From assembly GCA_965237725.1 (NCBI GenBank), contig OZ250151.1, positions 930,001 through 994,000 on the forward strand: DNA of 64,000 nt, given 5' to 3'. The position numbers were made by a program, and so were the translations under genes. Shown here in pieces: positions 41,528-50,634 of the stretch. Within the stretch, counting starts at the first letter, position 1; each line of letters starts with the position of its first letter. The notes under the pieces are model-generated. The model was given only the letters and a program-made list of their open reading frames with translations. It was not told the origin of the DNA and made no database searches. This DNA comes from G965237725 sp965237725 (GTDB taxonomy: Bacteria > Pseudomonadota > Gammaproteobacteria > Arenicellales > Poriferihabitantaceae).

Positions 41528-42409
41528 ATGAAACATACCCTGCCCAATCTCGACAGCCTTAAGGTCTTTGAATCAGCAGCACGACACCTGAGTTTCAGTA
41601 CCGCCGCCGAGGAATTGTGCATAACCAAGGGCGCGGTAAGTTATCAGATCAAGAAACTGGAGTCGGAATTAAACACTCAATTGTTCAAACGCAGGGTTCG
41701 TCAGGTCTTGCTCACCGACCCAGGGCAGGAACTCTATCAAACCACACAGCAGATTTTTAATACCCTGTCCGCAACCCTAACCCGACTCGAAAGTGCGTCT
41801 CGGACTCAATCCATTTCCATCGCGGTTACGACCTATGTGGCAGCGCGCTGGCTTTCCCCTGTGGTTACCGAGTTTTGTAATCAACACCCGGACGTGTCAT
41901 TGAAATTCCAGCATACGGTGAACTCCTCGGCATTCAATCTGGAAGATGTGGATATTGCCATTCGCTGGGGCCCCTGTATTGGACAAGGTGGCGGGGGATC
42001 GGATAATGCCCGACTCAAGGAAATGCCCATGGCCATGTACCCGGTTTGCAGTCCTGGTCTGTTGGCGGAAATCAGCCAGAGCGGAAACCCGGAGAATTTT
42101 AATGGTGCAACATTGCTGTGCGAAGACCGCAGCGAAGACCTGTGGCAGCAGTGGGCGGGGAATAGCGATCTATTGTCCGAAAACACCCAGCGGATTATTG
42201 CCGATGCCAATGTCCGGGTACAGGCGGCCATGGATGGGCAAGGTATAGTTCTGGCGGATGAATTGATGCAATCTGAAATTGGTAGTGGCGCTCTTGTTGC
42301 GGTGTCTGAGAAACAACTCACTGGTTTTGGTTATGTGGTTATGAGTGGGTTGTCAAAACAAAAGAATCCTGTGGTGGCAAATCTGTTGGAGTGGTTGTTG
42401 AAGGCGTAG
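41528..42409 (+). CDS. LysR-family regulator, GcvA-like
   Basis: 293 aa. The opening LPNLDSLKVFESAARHLSFS and the helix-turn-helix TAAEELCITKGAVSYQIKKL are close to GcvA, the glycine-cleavage regulator. The C-terminal periplasmic-binding-like domain includes SIAVTTYVAARWLSPVVTEF and VDIAIRWGP. The coinducer is probably an amino acid or methylated amine. Divergent orientation from the dimethylglycine-dehydrogenase/MttB operon, with a palindrome between them, makes that operon the natural target. Interpretation rests on family and context. Confidence 0.92.
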   Translation: MKHTLPNLDSLKVFESAARHLSFSTAAEELCITKGAVSYQIKKLESELNTQLFKRRVRQVLLTDPGQELYQTTQQIFNTLSATLTRLESASRTQSISIAVTTYVAARWLSPVVTEFCNQHPDVSLKFQHTVNSSAFNLEDVDIAIRWGPCIGQGGGGSDNARLKEMPMAMYPVCSPGLLAEISQSGNPENFNGATLLCEDRSEDLWQQWAGNSDLLSENTQRIIADANVRVQAAMDGQGIVLADELMQSEIGSGALVAVSEKQLTGFGYVVMSGLSKQKNPVVANLLEWLLKA

Positions 42410-42419
42410 CAATACCCCA

Positions 42420-42880
42420 CCGTCATCCTGAGGAATGGAACAGCGATGGATCCATTAGCAGGCATTGGATCCTTCACTACGTTCAGGATGACAACCTCCG
42501 CACCGTCATCCTGAGGAGCGAAGCGCGCCGTCCTGAACGTAGTGCTTGTCCTGAACGAAGTGCTTGTCCTGAACGAAGTGCTTGTCCTGAGCGTAGTGAA
42601 GGAAAGGAAAGGAACGAAGGATCCAGATATTTTAAGTATTCATAGAAGAAACTAATGGATCCTTCACTACGCTCAGGATGACGCACTTCGTTCAGGATTC
42701 TTCGCTACGCTCAGAATGACAGTCTTCTAGCCGTCATCCTGGACTCGATCCAGGACCCATTTCAACCCATGGATTCCGGGTATTCCTGACGGAATCCCGG
42801 AATGACGATAAAGTAGTATTTGACAGCCCCCCGCCGTCATTCCGGAAGGCCGAAGGCCTATCCGGAATCCATCACAAACC
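42420..42880. repeat. REP-like block with 18-bp tandem units
   Basis: Alternating CATCCTGAGG and TTCAGGATGAC units. Three tandem copies of an 18-mer (TGTCCTGAACGAAGTGCT) lie at about 42541-42598, followed by AAGGAAAGGAACGAAGGATC and the second family (ATGGATTCCGGGTATTCCTG, CGGAATCCCGGAATGACG; GAAGGCCGAAGGCCTATCCG). Short open frames here are repeat artefacts. Confidence 0.85.
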
Positions 42881-42959
42881 CTGAATTCGCGCTTGAGTTT
42901 TAAACCTAATATATCGATACTCTGATTAGACCCGCAAACATCAGCAAAACAGAATCATT

Positions 42960-44480
42960 ATGCCTTCAGCCAACACCCTGCTCTCCGCGGCCAAAAACGA
43001 AAAATACGGTCTGCACATAAACGGGAAAAATACATCCGCAAATTCTGCGGATATCGTCCCCAGCATAAACCCGACCAATGGCGAAGCGTGGTATGAAATT
43101 AGTAACGCAGATGCAAAAGATGTCGATGCTGCAGTGTCCGCAGCTCGGGGTGCGCTGAGCAATCCGTCATGGCGCAACATCACCCAAACCGCCCGGGGCA
43201 AATTACTTCATCGTCTTGGCGACCTGATTATCGAAAACGCCGAGCGCTTCGCTGAAATTGAAACTCTCGACAATGGCAAGCTGTTAAAAGAAATGCGCGC
43301 CCAGATGTCCAGTCTGCCCGAGACTTATTATTACTACGCCGGCATGGCGGATAAAATGAATGGAGAAACCATTCCCATCAACAAACGCGATGTTTTTAAC
43401 TTTACCTTGCGCGAGCCTATCGGCGTGGTTGGTATTATTGTGCCATGGAATTCGCCACTATATCTTCTAGCCAATGCGGTGGCGCCGAGCCTGGCCATTG
43501 GTAATGCGGTTGTCGTCAAGCCCGCCGAGAATACCTCTGCCTCAACCCTGGAGTTTGCCGAACTGGTCCGGGATGCCGGATTTCCTCCGGGGGTATTTAA
43601 TGTGGTTACCGGTTTGGGAGAAACCACTGGCGATGCGCTGACCAAACATCCCGGGATCAATAAAATAGTTTTTACTGGCGGAACCGATACCGGCAGAAAG
43701 GTTGCAACCAATGCTGCGCAAAATCTCACCCCCTGCACCATGGAGCTTGGCGGAAAATCTCCCCATGTGGTATTTGCCGACGCTGATCCCGAGCGCGCTG
43801 CCAATGGCATCGTCGCAGGCGTGTTTGCCGCCGGCGGTCAGACCTGTATCGCTGGGTCGCGCTGTTTCTTACAGGAAACAATTTATGATGACGTTCTGGC
43901 CAGGCTGTCGACCAAAGCAGAGCAGGTGATTATCGGTGATCCCATGGCAGAAGATACTCAGCTAGGGCCGTTGGCGATAAAAGCTCAGCTGGAAAAAGTA
44001 GCCAGCTATGTTGAGATTGGCCTAAAAGATGGTGGTCATGTTCAGTCCGGCGGCAAGCGCCCGGAGAATCCGTCTCTGAAAAATGGCTATTATTATGAAC
44101 CGACGATTTTTACCGATGTCACCAATGACATGCGTATCGCCCGTGAAGAAATTTTCGGTCCTGTAGTTGCGGTAATGCCATTCAAAGATGAAGATGAATT
44201 GATTAAAAAAGCCAATGACACCATTTACGGTTTGGCAGCGGGTATCTGGACCCAGGACATCGACCGGGCATTGCGATTTGCACGGGACGTGGACGCCGGT
44301 ACGGTATGGGTCAATACCTATCGCAGCGCCTCATTCATGTCGCCTTTTGGCGGCTTCAAGCAAAGCGGTTATGGCAAACACAATGGCTTCGAATCCATTC
44401 GGGAGTTTTCGCGGATTAAGAATGTAGTGGTTGATTATTCCGGATCGACACAGGATCCGTTCGTAATGAAACTGAAGTAG
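42960..44480 (+). CDS. Aldehyde dehydrogenase (NAD(P)-dependent)
   Basis: 506 aa. Catalytic Cys296 in GGQTCIAGS and general base Glu262 in MELGGKSPH are in place. VPWNSPLYLLANAVAPSLA and VVKPAENTSASTL form the cofactor site, and FGGFKQSGYGKHNG closes the protein. The group is close to betaine-aldehyde and 4-trimethylaminobutyraldehyde-type enzymes, but the substrate cannot be fixed. It heads a plus-strand operon with the flavin-dependent oxidoreductase and hydrolase (gaps 36 and 0 bp). Confidence 0.95.
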   Translation: MPSANTLLSAAKNEKYGLHINGKNTSANSADIVPSINPTNGEAWYEISNADAKDVDAAVSAARGALSNPSWRNITQTARGKLLHRLGDLIIENAERFAEIETLDNGKLLKEMRAQMSSLPETYYYYAGMADKMNGETIPINKRDVFNFTLREPIGVVGIIVPWNSPLYLLANAVAPSLAIGNAVVVKPAENTSASTLEFAELVRDAGFPPGVFNVVTGLGETTGDALTKHPGINKIVFTGGTDTGRKVATNAAQNLTPCTMELGGKSPHVVFADADPERAANGIVAGVFAAGGQTCIAGSRCFLQETIYDDVLARLSTKAEQVIIGDPMAEDTQLGPLAIKAQLEKVASYVEIGLKDGGHVQSGGKRPENPSLKNGYYYEPTIFTDVTNDMRIAREEIFGPVVAVMPFKDEDELIKKANDTIYGLAAGIWTQDIDRALRFARDVDAGTVWVNTYRSASFMSPFGGFKQSGYGKHNGFESIREFSRIKNVVVDYSGSTQDPFVMKLK

Positions 44481-44516
44481 TTTCCACCCGAACTTTAAAC
44501 TTCTAATAGCAAACCA

Positions 44517-45557
44517 ATGAAATTTTCCATCGCGGTAAACATGAATCGGTTCTCCGAGAACACGAAAATGACCGACGTGGTGGCAGATACCCTGGAGCTG
44601 GTGAAGATGGCCGACCAGGGCGGCTTCGAAACTGCATGGGCTTCGGAACACCATTGCATCGAATTGATTATCGCGCCCAATCCGTTTATGCAACTGACCT
44701 ACTGGTCTCAGCACACTAAAAATATTCGTCTGGGTACTGCGGTTATTTGCGCACCATACTGGCATCCCATTCGTGCCGCTGAAGAAGCGGCGCTGTTCGA
44801 TCTTTATTCCGGTGGTCGCCTTGAACTGGGTCTAGCGCGGGGTGCATTTCAATATGAATTTGATCGCGTGGCCAATGGGGTTTCCCAGAGAGAAGACGGC
44901 GGTGAGTATTTATATGAACTGATGCCGGCGATTAAAAAGTTGTGGGCGGGGGATTATGAACATAATGGGCGGTTCTGGAAGTTTCCCAATGCAACTTCCG
45001 TTCCCAAGCCATTACAAAAACCCCATCCGCCCATTTGGGTTGCCGCCAGGGGCGCGGAAACTTTTGACTGGGCCATCGAAAATGATTTGCACATCATGTC
45101 AACTCCACTGCAGAAACCATTTGCTGAGGTGCTCGATCTAGGATCCAAACTAAAAGATTCTATGGCGAAATATCCGGGCAAAAAACGTCCGCGCTGGTTA
45201 ATGTTGCGCAATGCTTGTGTCTATGAAAAACCCGAACAATGGCGTATGCCCATTGATGCAGTGCGACGGAATTCCGCACAGTTTCAGGGCCTGTTCTCAA
45301 CGGATGGCGAAGTTATTAATGGTTTTCCAAAGGAAATCAAACTGGATGAGGCGAATCGCCCATCGGATTTTACCGACGAAGGGTTGTGGGAAAATATGTT
45401 GTTTGGTACCCCGGATGAAGCCACTGAAAAACTGAAGAACTATGAAGCCGCCGGCGTAGATTCGTTTTGTTATGGCGCTAATTTTGGCCTCGATGGTAAA
45501 ACCGCTTTGCGTTCTCTGGAATTATTCATAACCAAAGTGATGCAGAATTTTAAGTAG
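44517..45557 (+). CDS. LLM-class (bacterial luciferase-like) flavin-dependent oxidoreductase
   Basis: 346 aa. The TIM-barrel start FSIAVNMNRFS, then MADQGGFETAWASEHHC (the EHH of many luciferase-like monooxygenases), LGTAVICAPYWHPIRAAEE, the LELGLARGAFQYEF segment and a PHPPIWVAARG strand are diagnostic. It uses reduced FMN or F420 to oxygenate or reduce a small substrate. A flavin reductase is not nearby. The ATG of the next gene follows its stop directly, so the two products probably act on the same compound. Confidence 0.92.
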   Translation: MKFSIAVNMNRFSENTKMTDVVADTLELVKMADQGGFETAWASEHHCIELIIAPNPFMQLTYWSQHTKNIRLGTAVICAPYWHPIRAAEEAALFDLYSGGRLELGLARGAFQYEFDRVANGVSQREDGGEYLYELMPAIKKLWAGDYEHNGRFWKFPNATSVPKPLQKPHPPIWVAARGAETFDWAIENDLHIMSTPLQKPFAEVLDLGSKLKDSMAKYPGKKRPRWLMLRNACVYEKPEQWRMPIDAVRRNSAQFQGLFSTDGEVINGFPKEIKLDEANRPSDFTDEGLWENMLFGTPDEATEKLKNYEAAGVDSFCYGANFGLDGKTALRSLELFITKVMQNFK

Positions 45558-46328
45558 ATGCCATTACATTCAAAGATTGTCGAATCTGGCCTGGGTGTTG
45601 GCGAAGGCGACAATGTTATTCTGATTCATGGTCTGGGTTCCAATCTCCACTCCTGGGATGTGGTCGCCGCCAGGCTGGAAAAACGATTTCATGTTTTGCG
45701 TTATGACCTGCGCGGTCATGGTGAAAGTGAAAACCCCATCGGTCCATGGGGCCTGGAAGATTTTATTTCTGACCTCGAAGATATAGTTAAATACCGCAGC
45801 ATATCCCGAACCCACATGGTGGGGTTTTCCCTCGGCGGACTGATTGCCCAGGGATTTACTTTGCGAAATCCACATATGGTCGCTAAGCTGGTCATTCTCA
45901 GCGCGGTGGCAGGTCGCACCGAAGAAGAGCGCGCAAAAGTTACCGAACGAATTCATAATCTGGAAAACGGTGATCTCGACACCAATATCGAGCTCGCCCT
46001 GGATCGATGGTTTTCGCCGGAGTTTCGTCAACAGCATTCGGATAAGGTAAAGAAACGCCTGGATGCATTGCGCGACAATGATCCACTGGGCTATTTAAAT
46101 GCTTATCGGGTCTTTGGCCTCGGCGATCTCGGTGACAAGCTGGATAAAATTTATAGCCGCACCCTGATCATGACTGGGGAATTCGATCCGGGGTCTAATG
46201 TGCGCATGGCCAAATTTATGCATGAGAAAATTGAAAACTCGAAACTGGAAATCCTGCCCAATCTTCGGCACAGCGTGCTGACCGAAGCGCCAGAGTTAAT
46301 TGCTGAGAAACTGGATGGGTTTCTTTAG
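45558..46328 (+). CDS. Alpha/beta hydrolase (3-oxoadipate enol-lactonase/esterase-like)
   Basis: 256 aa. Oxyanion motif HGLGSNLHSWD, nucleophile elbow GFSLGG, acid in MTGEFDPGSN and final His in NLRHSVLTEAP make a complete triad. Closest in style to the enol-lactone hydrolase/haloperoxidase-like group. The start codon touches the stop of the luciferase-like gene (TAG then ATG), so translation is coupled. An ester or lactone product of a Baeyer-Villiger-type step by the oxygenase would be a sensible substrate, which is inference. Confidence 0.92.
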   Translation: MPLHSKIVESGLGVGEGDNVILIHGLGSNLHSWDVVAARLEKRFHVLRYDLRGHGESENPIGPWGLEDFISDLEDIVKYRSISRTHMVGFSLGGLIAQGFTLRNPHMVAKLVILSAVAGRTEEERAKVTERIHNLENGDLDTNIELALDRWFSPEFRQQHSDKVKKRLDALRDNDPLGYLNAYRVFGLGDLGDKLDKIYSRTLIMTGEFDPGSNVRMAKFMHEKIENSKLEILPNLRHSVLTEAPELIAEKLDGFL

Positions 46329-46329
46329 G

Positions 46330-46490
46330 TAGATACATGGATTCCGGATAATCCTGCGGATTTCCGGAATGACGAAGGGTATTAAAATAGTAAGTAGCGT
46401 CATCCCGGAAGGCCGTAAGGCCTATCCGGGATCCAGTTTAAATTATGAATTCCAGATAATCCTGAAGATTTCCGGAACGACGACAACTAG
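46330..46490. repeat. REP-like block, TCCGGAATGACG type
   Basis: Three units: ACATGGATTCCGGATAATCC with inverse GATTTCCGGAATGACG; TCATCCCGGAAGGCCGTAAG with GGCCTATCCGGGATCC; and a degraded third. They may serve as the intergenic terminator between convergent genes. Confidence 0.8.
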
Positions 46491-46493
46491 ATG

Positions 46494-48611
46494 CTAATCA
46501 CAAACCCGCAATAGCGCATCCGCAGCAACCGCACCATCGGGCAATACCATCAGTGGATTGATATCCATCTCCAGCAGGGTATCCTTGTTGGCTTCAGCAA
46601 ACTCTGCCAGTCCGGTTATGGTTTTTACCAGGGCCTCCACATCACATTTGGGCCGACCACGATATCCGTTCAAAAGCGGATAACACTTTAAACTTTCCAG
46701 GGCATGACGCACTATTTCTGCATTGGTTGGCAATAATAATGTCTGAGCGTCTTTCATCAACTCCACTAAAATTCCGCCACTGGCAATCACCATAACCATG
46801 CCGAATTGCGCATCAGCCTTCACACCAATCAACAATTCATGAATCACATCACCCACCATAGCTTCTATAAGATAACCCTGGATTTCAAAATCGACCGCAG
46901 CGTCTTTAATCGCGGCTTGTATTTTGTTAATACCTCCCTCAACTTCTTCCCGGGTCTTTAGATTCAGCGCCACTGCACCAAAATCACTTTTATGGGCCAG
47001 CTGTTCGCTTACCAGTTTAACCACAACCGGGAATCCAATTTTTTCAGCAAGATCGATAGCGTCTCCCAGGTCTTGTTCGGTGACAAGCACCCCTTGGGGT
47101 ACAGTAACTCCAGAGTCCTTTAGTTTTTGTTTACTCTCCCATTCACTCAAGACACGAGTGTTGGTTCGGGACTCTGGTAAATTAATAACCCGAAAATCGT
47201 CTGTACTGGTACTCAGCAGTCGTTGGCGATTCTGATGGTATTGACTTGCATGATAGATGGCGTCCAGACCACGATCGAATCCCTGCATCGGCGTGATCCC
47301 ACCGGCGGAATAAATTTCCCTGGACTCACGATCAAAGTTTTCCGCAAGTTCGCTGCAAATTCCCGCTGGTATGCCGGCTGCATTTACGGCATTCATAAAC
47401 GAGTTTCCATCTGCACGATAAAACGCATTATCAGCGTCGAATTCTTCCGGCGGGTAATCCTGAATCATAATTGCGGCGTCGAAGCCATCGGCTAACGCCG
47501 CTTCAAATACTTTTGGCATGACTTCGGTGTTACCCCAAAGCGGTGTGGTGTAATCCAGTGGATTGGACACCGTTGCAATCTCGGGCAGCAGTTTTGTTAA
47601 CTTGTCAAAAGATGCTTTGGAAGGCTGGGGCAATTCCAGATTTTTCTTTTCACAATAATCTGCCACCATTAAAGCCTCGCCGCCGGAGCAGGTAAATGCA
47701 GCAACCCGATTACCCTTGGGTATGCCGGAAAGGGTCATAAATTTTAACGTCTCGAGCAGCAGCTCTGGAGACTGAACCCGAATGATGCCCAGTTGATCGA
47801 ACAACGCCTGATGGGCTTCATCGGCACCGGACAGGGAGCCAGTATGACTCACCGCAAGCTGTGCACCGATAGACGAGCTGCCTGCTTTTATCAATACAAT
47901 GGGTTTGTCTGCTTTTAGTGCCTTCATCGCTGCGGTGGCAAATCGGCTCAAATCTCTTATGCCTTCAATATAAATTCCAAATGCTGAAACATGGGGATCA
48001 TCCACCAATACATCGATATAATCTTCGATGGCCAGCATGGCTTGATTGCCGGCGGAGATCACATAAGCCAGAGGTACCGAACGCTGATTCATAGCCATGT
48101 CCGCGGTGATCATGCCACTTTGCATAATCAGGGCGATACCCTTGTCACACTCGCATGACCCTGCGCCGAACGGCCAAAGCGTCGCGTCGTGGACATAGTT
48201 AATCAGCCCATAGCAATTGGGTCCAACCAGGGCCAGATCACCCGCGGCTTCGGTTAATTCTTTTTCAGCCGCCTTGCCTTCTCCGCCGGTTTCGCCATAA
48301 CCCGCGGTAAAACAAACCACGCCCCCTGCGCCTATTTCGTTAAGGTCATTAATAATGGACAGGGTTGCAGATTTGGGCGTAGCTAAAAAAACTGCATCCG
48401 GTGCTTCGGGTAAATCTTTGACCGTGGGGAAACAGGGTTGTCCGCCCATGGTTTCGCGTTTTGGATTGACACCCCAGATTTTTCCACCAAACCGCAAAGC
48501 GCATTGCCGTGCAGAATAATCCGCATCACTGCCGCCGATAAACGCGATATGACGGGGTGCCAACAATCTCTTCAGATTTTCTGTTCGTTTAGAATTATTA
48601 TTTTTTGGCAT
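46494..48611 (-). CDS. Acyl-CoA synthetase, NDP-forming (acetate-CoA ligase family)
   Basis: 705 aa single chain. Order: CoA-binding Rossmann domain (residues 15-135, FIGGSDADYSARQCALRFGG); succinyl-CoA-ligase-like domain (about 150-450, with the phospho-His region AVSHTGSLSGADEAH); and ATP-grasp domain (about 485-700, VVKLVSEQLAHKSDFGAVAL). Such fused alpha-beta enzymes make acyl-CoA from the free acid with NTP. Located among quaternary-amine-type beta-oxidation genes, it may activate an incoming carboxylate such as gamma-butyrobetaine; this is inference. Separated from the neighbouring genes by REP blocks, so it is its own unit. Confidence 0.92.
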   Translation of the reverse strand: MPKNNNSKRTENLKRLLAPRHIAFIGGSDADYSARQCALRFGGKIWGVNPKRETMGGQPCFPTVKDLPEAPDAVFLATPKSATLSIINDLNEIGAGGVVCFTAGYGETGGEGKAAEKELTEAAGDLALVGPNCYGLINYVHDATLWPFGAGSCECDKGIALIMQSGMITADMAMNQRSVPLAYVISAGNQAMLAIEDYIDVLVDDPHVSAFGIYIEGIRDLSRFATAAMKALKADKPIVLIKAGSSSIGAQLAVSHTGSLSGADEAHQALFDQLGIIRVQSPELLLETLKFMTLSGIPKGNRVAAFTCSGGEALMVADYCEKKNLELPQPSKASFDKLTKLLPEIATVSNPLDYTTPLWGNTEVMPKVFEAALADGFDAAIMIQDYPPEEFDADNAFYRADGNSFMNAVNAAGIPAGICSELAENFDRESREIYSAGGITPMQGFDRGLDAIYHASQYHQNRQRLLSTSTDDFRVINLPESRTNTRVLSEWESKQKLKDSGVTVPQGVLVTEQDLGDAIDLAEKIGFPVVVKLVSEQLAHKSDFGAVALNLKTREEVEGGINKIQAAIKDAAVDFEIQGYLIEAMVGDVIHELLIGVKADAQFGMVMVIASGGILVELMKDAQTLLLPTNAEIVRHALESLKCYPLLNGYRGRPKCDVEALVKTITGLAEFAEANKDTLLEMDINPLMVLPDGAVAADALLRVCD

Positions 48612-48639
48612 GACGTCTCAAAATTAAATTTGCCAAATC

Positions 48640-48910
48640 ATACTGGATTCCCGCTTCCGCGGGAATGACGGAGGGATAGAGTTATTGCTACGCCCTGTAA
48701 TTCCCTCTCCACTACGCATCCCGGACCCCCGATCGGAGTCGAGGGCAGGCTTGATCCGGGATCCAGTTCAAATATTTTTAATCAGTAAAATCACTGATTC
48801 TTTTTACATGGATTCCGGATAGGCCTGCGGCCTTCCGGAATGACGCTGCTTTCTATTTTTACTACTCTCCGTCATTCCGGAAATCCGAAGGATTATCCGG
48901 AATCCACTAA
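48640..48910. repeat. REP-like block, mixed TCCGGAATGACG and GATCCGGGATCC types
   Basis: Contains ATTCCCGCTTCCGCGGGAAT, CTTGATCCGGGATCCAGTTC, CATGGATTCCGGATAGGCCT with CGGCCTTCCGGAATGACG, and GTCATTCCGGAAATCCGAAG with ATTATCCGGAATCC. Several of these can fold as hairpins. Confidence 0.8.
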
Positions 48911-48919
48911 TTGTGCTAT

Positions 48920-50080
48920 CTATCCTCCAGCCTCTCGCAACAGTGTTCGGGAAATAATATGTCTTTGAATTTCTGATGTGCCATCCCAGATTCGATCCAG
49001 CCGGGCATCTCGCCAGATTCGCTCTATGGGCAGTTCTTCCATGAGTCCCATGCCACCGTAAATTTGTATGGTGTTATCTGCTGCTCGCCCCACCGCTTCA
49101 GAACAAAACAATTTCGCCATGGCCGCATCCTGATTTTCCATCACCCCGCGGTCGGCTTTATCTGCGGCGTGCATGACCAGCAGATCTGAAGCCTGCAAAT
49201 CCGTGGCCATATCAGCAATTTTGAATGACGTGCCCTGGAATTTGCCGATGGACTGACCAAATTGCTTGCGCTCGGCAGCCCAGCTGGTTGCTAGACCTAG
49301 CAAACGTTCCATTCGACCGCAACAACCCGCAGCAACCCAGACCCGGCCCATACGAAGCCATTCATCTGCAAGGTCGAAGCCTTTGTGTTCTTCTCCCAGA
49401 ATTTGACTTTCATGAACCTTGCAATTATCAAAGGTCAGTTGCCAGGTATGGTAAGCCCGTTGGGCGGCACAGGTTGGACCGAGATCAATGGAAAATCCCG
49501 GTGTCTCAGCATCCACCAGAAATGCAGTAACCAGCTTGCGCTCACCGCGTGGTGTTTCAGTGACTCCGGTCTGGGCAAACAGGATTGCAAAGTCCGGGCT
49601 CACCGGGCTGCTTATGAAATGTTTTTTGCCATTGATCACAAATTGATTACCTTCACGCTTTGCTCGGGTTTGCATAGACATGATATCCGAACCTGCGCCG
49701 GGCTCGGTTAAAGCAAATACTTCTTTCTTCTCGCCAGTAACGCAAGGCTTCAAATAGGTTTCCACCTGATCGCCTTCACAGGCCATCAGAATTTCTGAGG
49801 GGCGATGGATGTAACCGTGTAATCCAAAACTGGATTTCCCCAGCTCCCTTTCAAATAGCGCCAGACATTTATAGTCCAGACCACCGCCGCCAATGTTTTC
49901 GGGCAAGTTAGGGGCGTAGAAACCCATTTCCAGCGCTTTTTGTTTGATCTGGGCACCCAGCTCATCGGGCACGTCTCCATCGCGATCACATTTCGCTTCG
50001 TGGGGCTCGAGTTCCTGTTCGACAAATGTACGAAGAGAGTCCACCAGCATTTGTTGTTCTTCGGTTAAGGGATAGTCCAT
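48920..50080 (-). CDS. Acyl-CoA dehydrogenase family protein
   Basis: 386 aa. FAD-binding ALTEPGAGSDI (123-133), substrate-side FVINGKKHFISSP and the C-terminal IQIYGGMGLMEELPIERIWR (338-357) are standard. At the place of the usual catalytic Glu (IYEGTSEIQR) this protein has IWDGTSEIQR, so Asp366 stands there. Such a change is seen in some branches, while others carry the base elsewhere. It would introduce a 2,3-double bond in an acyl-CoA; in context, gamma-butyrobetainyl-CoA or a similar thioester is a candidate. Confidence 0.93.
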   Translation of the reverse strand: MDYPLTEEQQMLVDSLRTFVEQELEPHEAKCDRDGDVPDELGAQIKQKALEMGFYAPNLPENIGGGGLDYKCLALFERELGKSSFGLHGYIHRPSEILMACEGDQVETYLKPCVTGEKKEVFALTEPGAGSDIMSMQTRAKREGNQFVINGKKHFISSPVSPDFAILFAQTGVTETPRGERKLVTAFLVDAETPGFSIDLGPTCAAQRAYHTWQLTFDNCKVHESQILGEEHKGFDLADEWLRMGRVWVAAGCCGRMERLLGLATSWAAERKQFGQSIGKFQGTSFKIADMATDLQASDLLVMHAADKADRGVMENQDAAMAKLFCSEAVGRAADNTIQIYGGMGLMEELPIERIWRDARLDRIWDGTSEIQRHIISRTLLREAGG

Positions 50081-50179
50081 AGGTTAATTCCGGATTGGCG
50101 ATAAACTAAATATTCACTGGGAGCATAACGAAATGGGTGATATTAAGTCTACTGTATTTATGACAATCTATATGGCTAT

Positions 50180-50560
50180 AGATGATTCCATGGATTCCAG
50201 ATATGCCGTTGGAATTCCGGAATGACAGCCCTTTTTTATTCCTCCCCAAAAAATGGATCCTTCAAGCCTGCGGCTTTCAGGATGACGGTCTTATGAGGAT
50301 TACACCAACAGTGTCATCCTGAGAAGCGGAGCGCTCCGTCCTGAACGTAGTGAAGGAACGAAGGATCCATAAAAGCAAATTCGTCTGAAACCCTTTTCGT
50401 TCGTTTAACATGGATTCCGGATAATCCTACGGATTTCCGGAATGACAGAGAGGTGCTAATTTTGCGCTCCCTGCGGAATTCCGGAATGACGGTCTTATTA
50501 GGATTACCCTCACATCGTCATCCCGGAAGGCCGAAGGCCTATCCGGGATCCACAGCAAGT
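50180..50560. repeat. REP-like block
   Basis: Units include CATGGATTCCAGATATGCCG/GGAATTCCGGAATGACAG, TGGATCCTTCAAGCCTGCGG/CTTTCAGGATGACGG, TCATCCTGAGAAGCGGAGCG/CGTAGTGAAGGAACGAAGGA and GTCATCCCGGAAGGCCGAAG/GGCCTATCCGGGATCC. The gap lies between the divergent dehydrogenase and hydratase genes. Confidence 0.82.
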
Positions 50561-50634
50561 TCTTGATTAATGACAAACTGTCCAACGCTGTGATATACCT
50601 CCAGGATCAATAAACCCTTTTTCGAGAGATACTA

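Noticed and set aside
42391..42686. Frames encoding repeated PERSACPERSA-type peptides
   Set aside because: Pure translation of the 18-bp tandem REP units.
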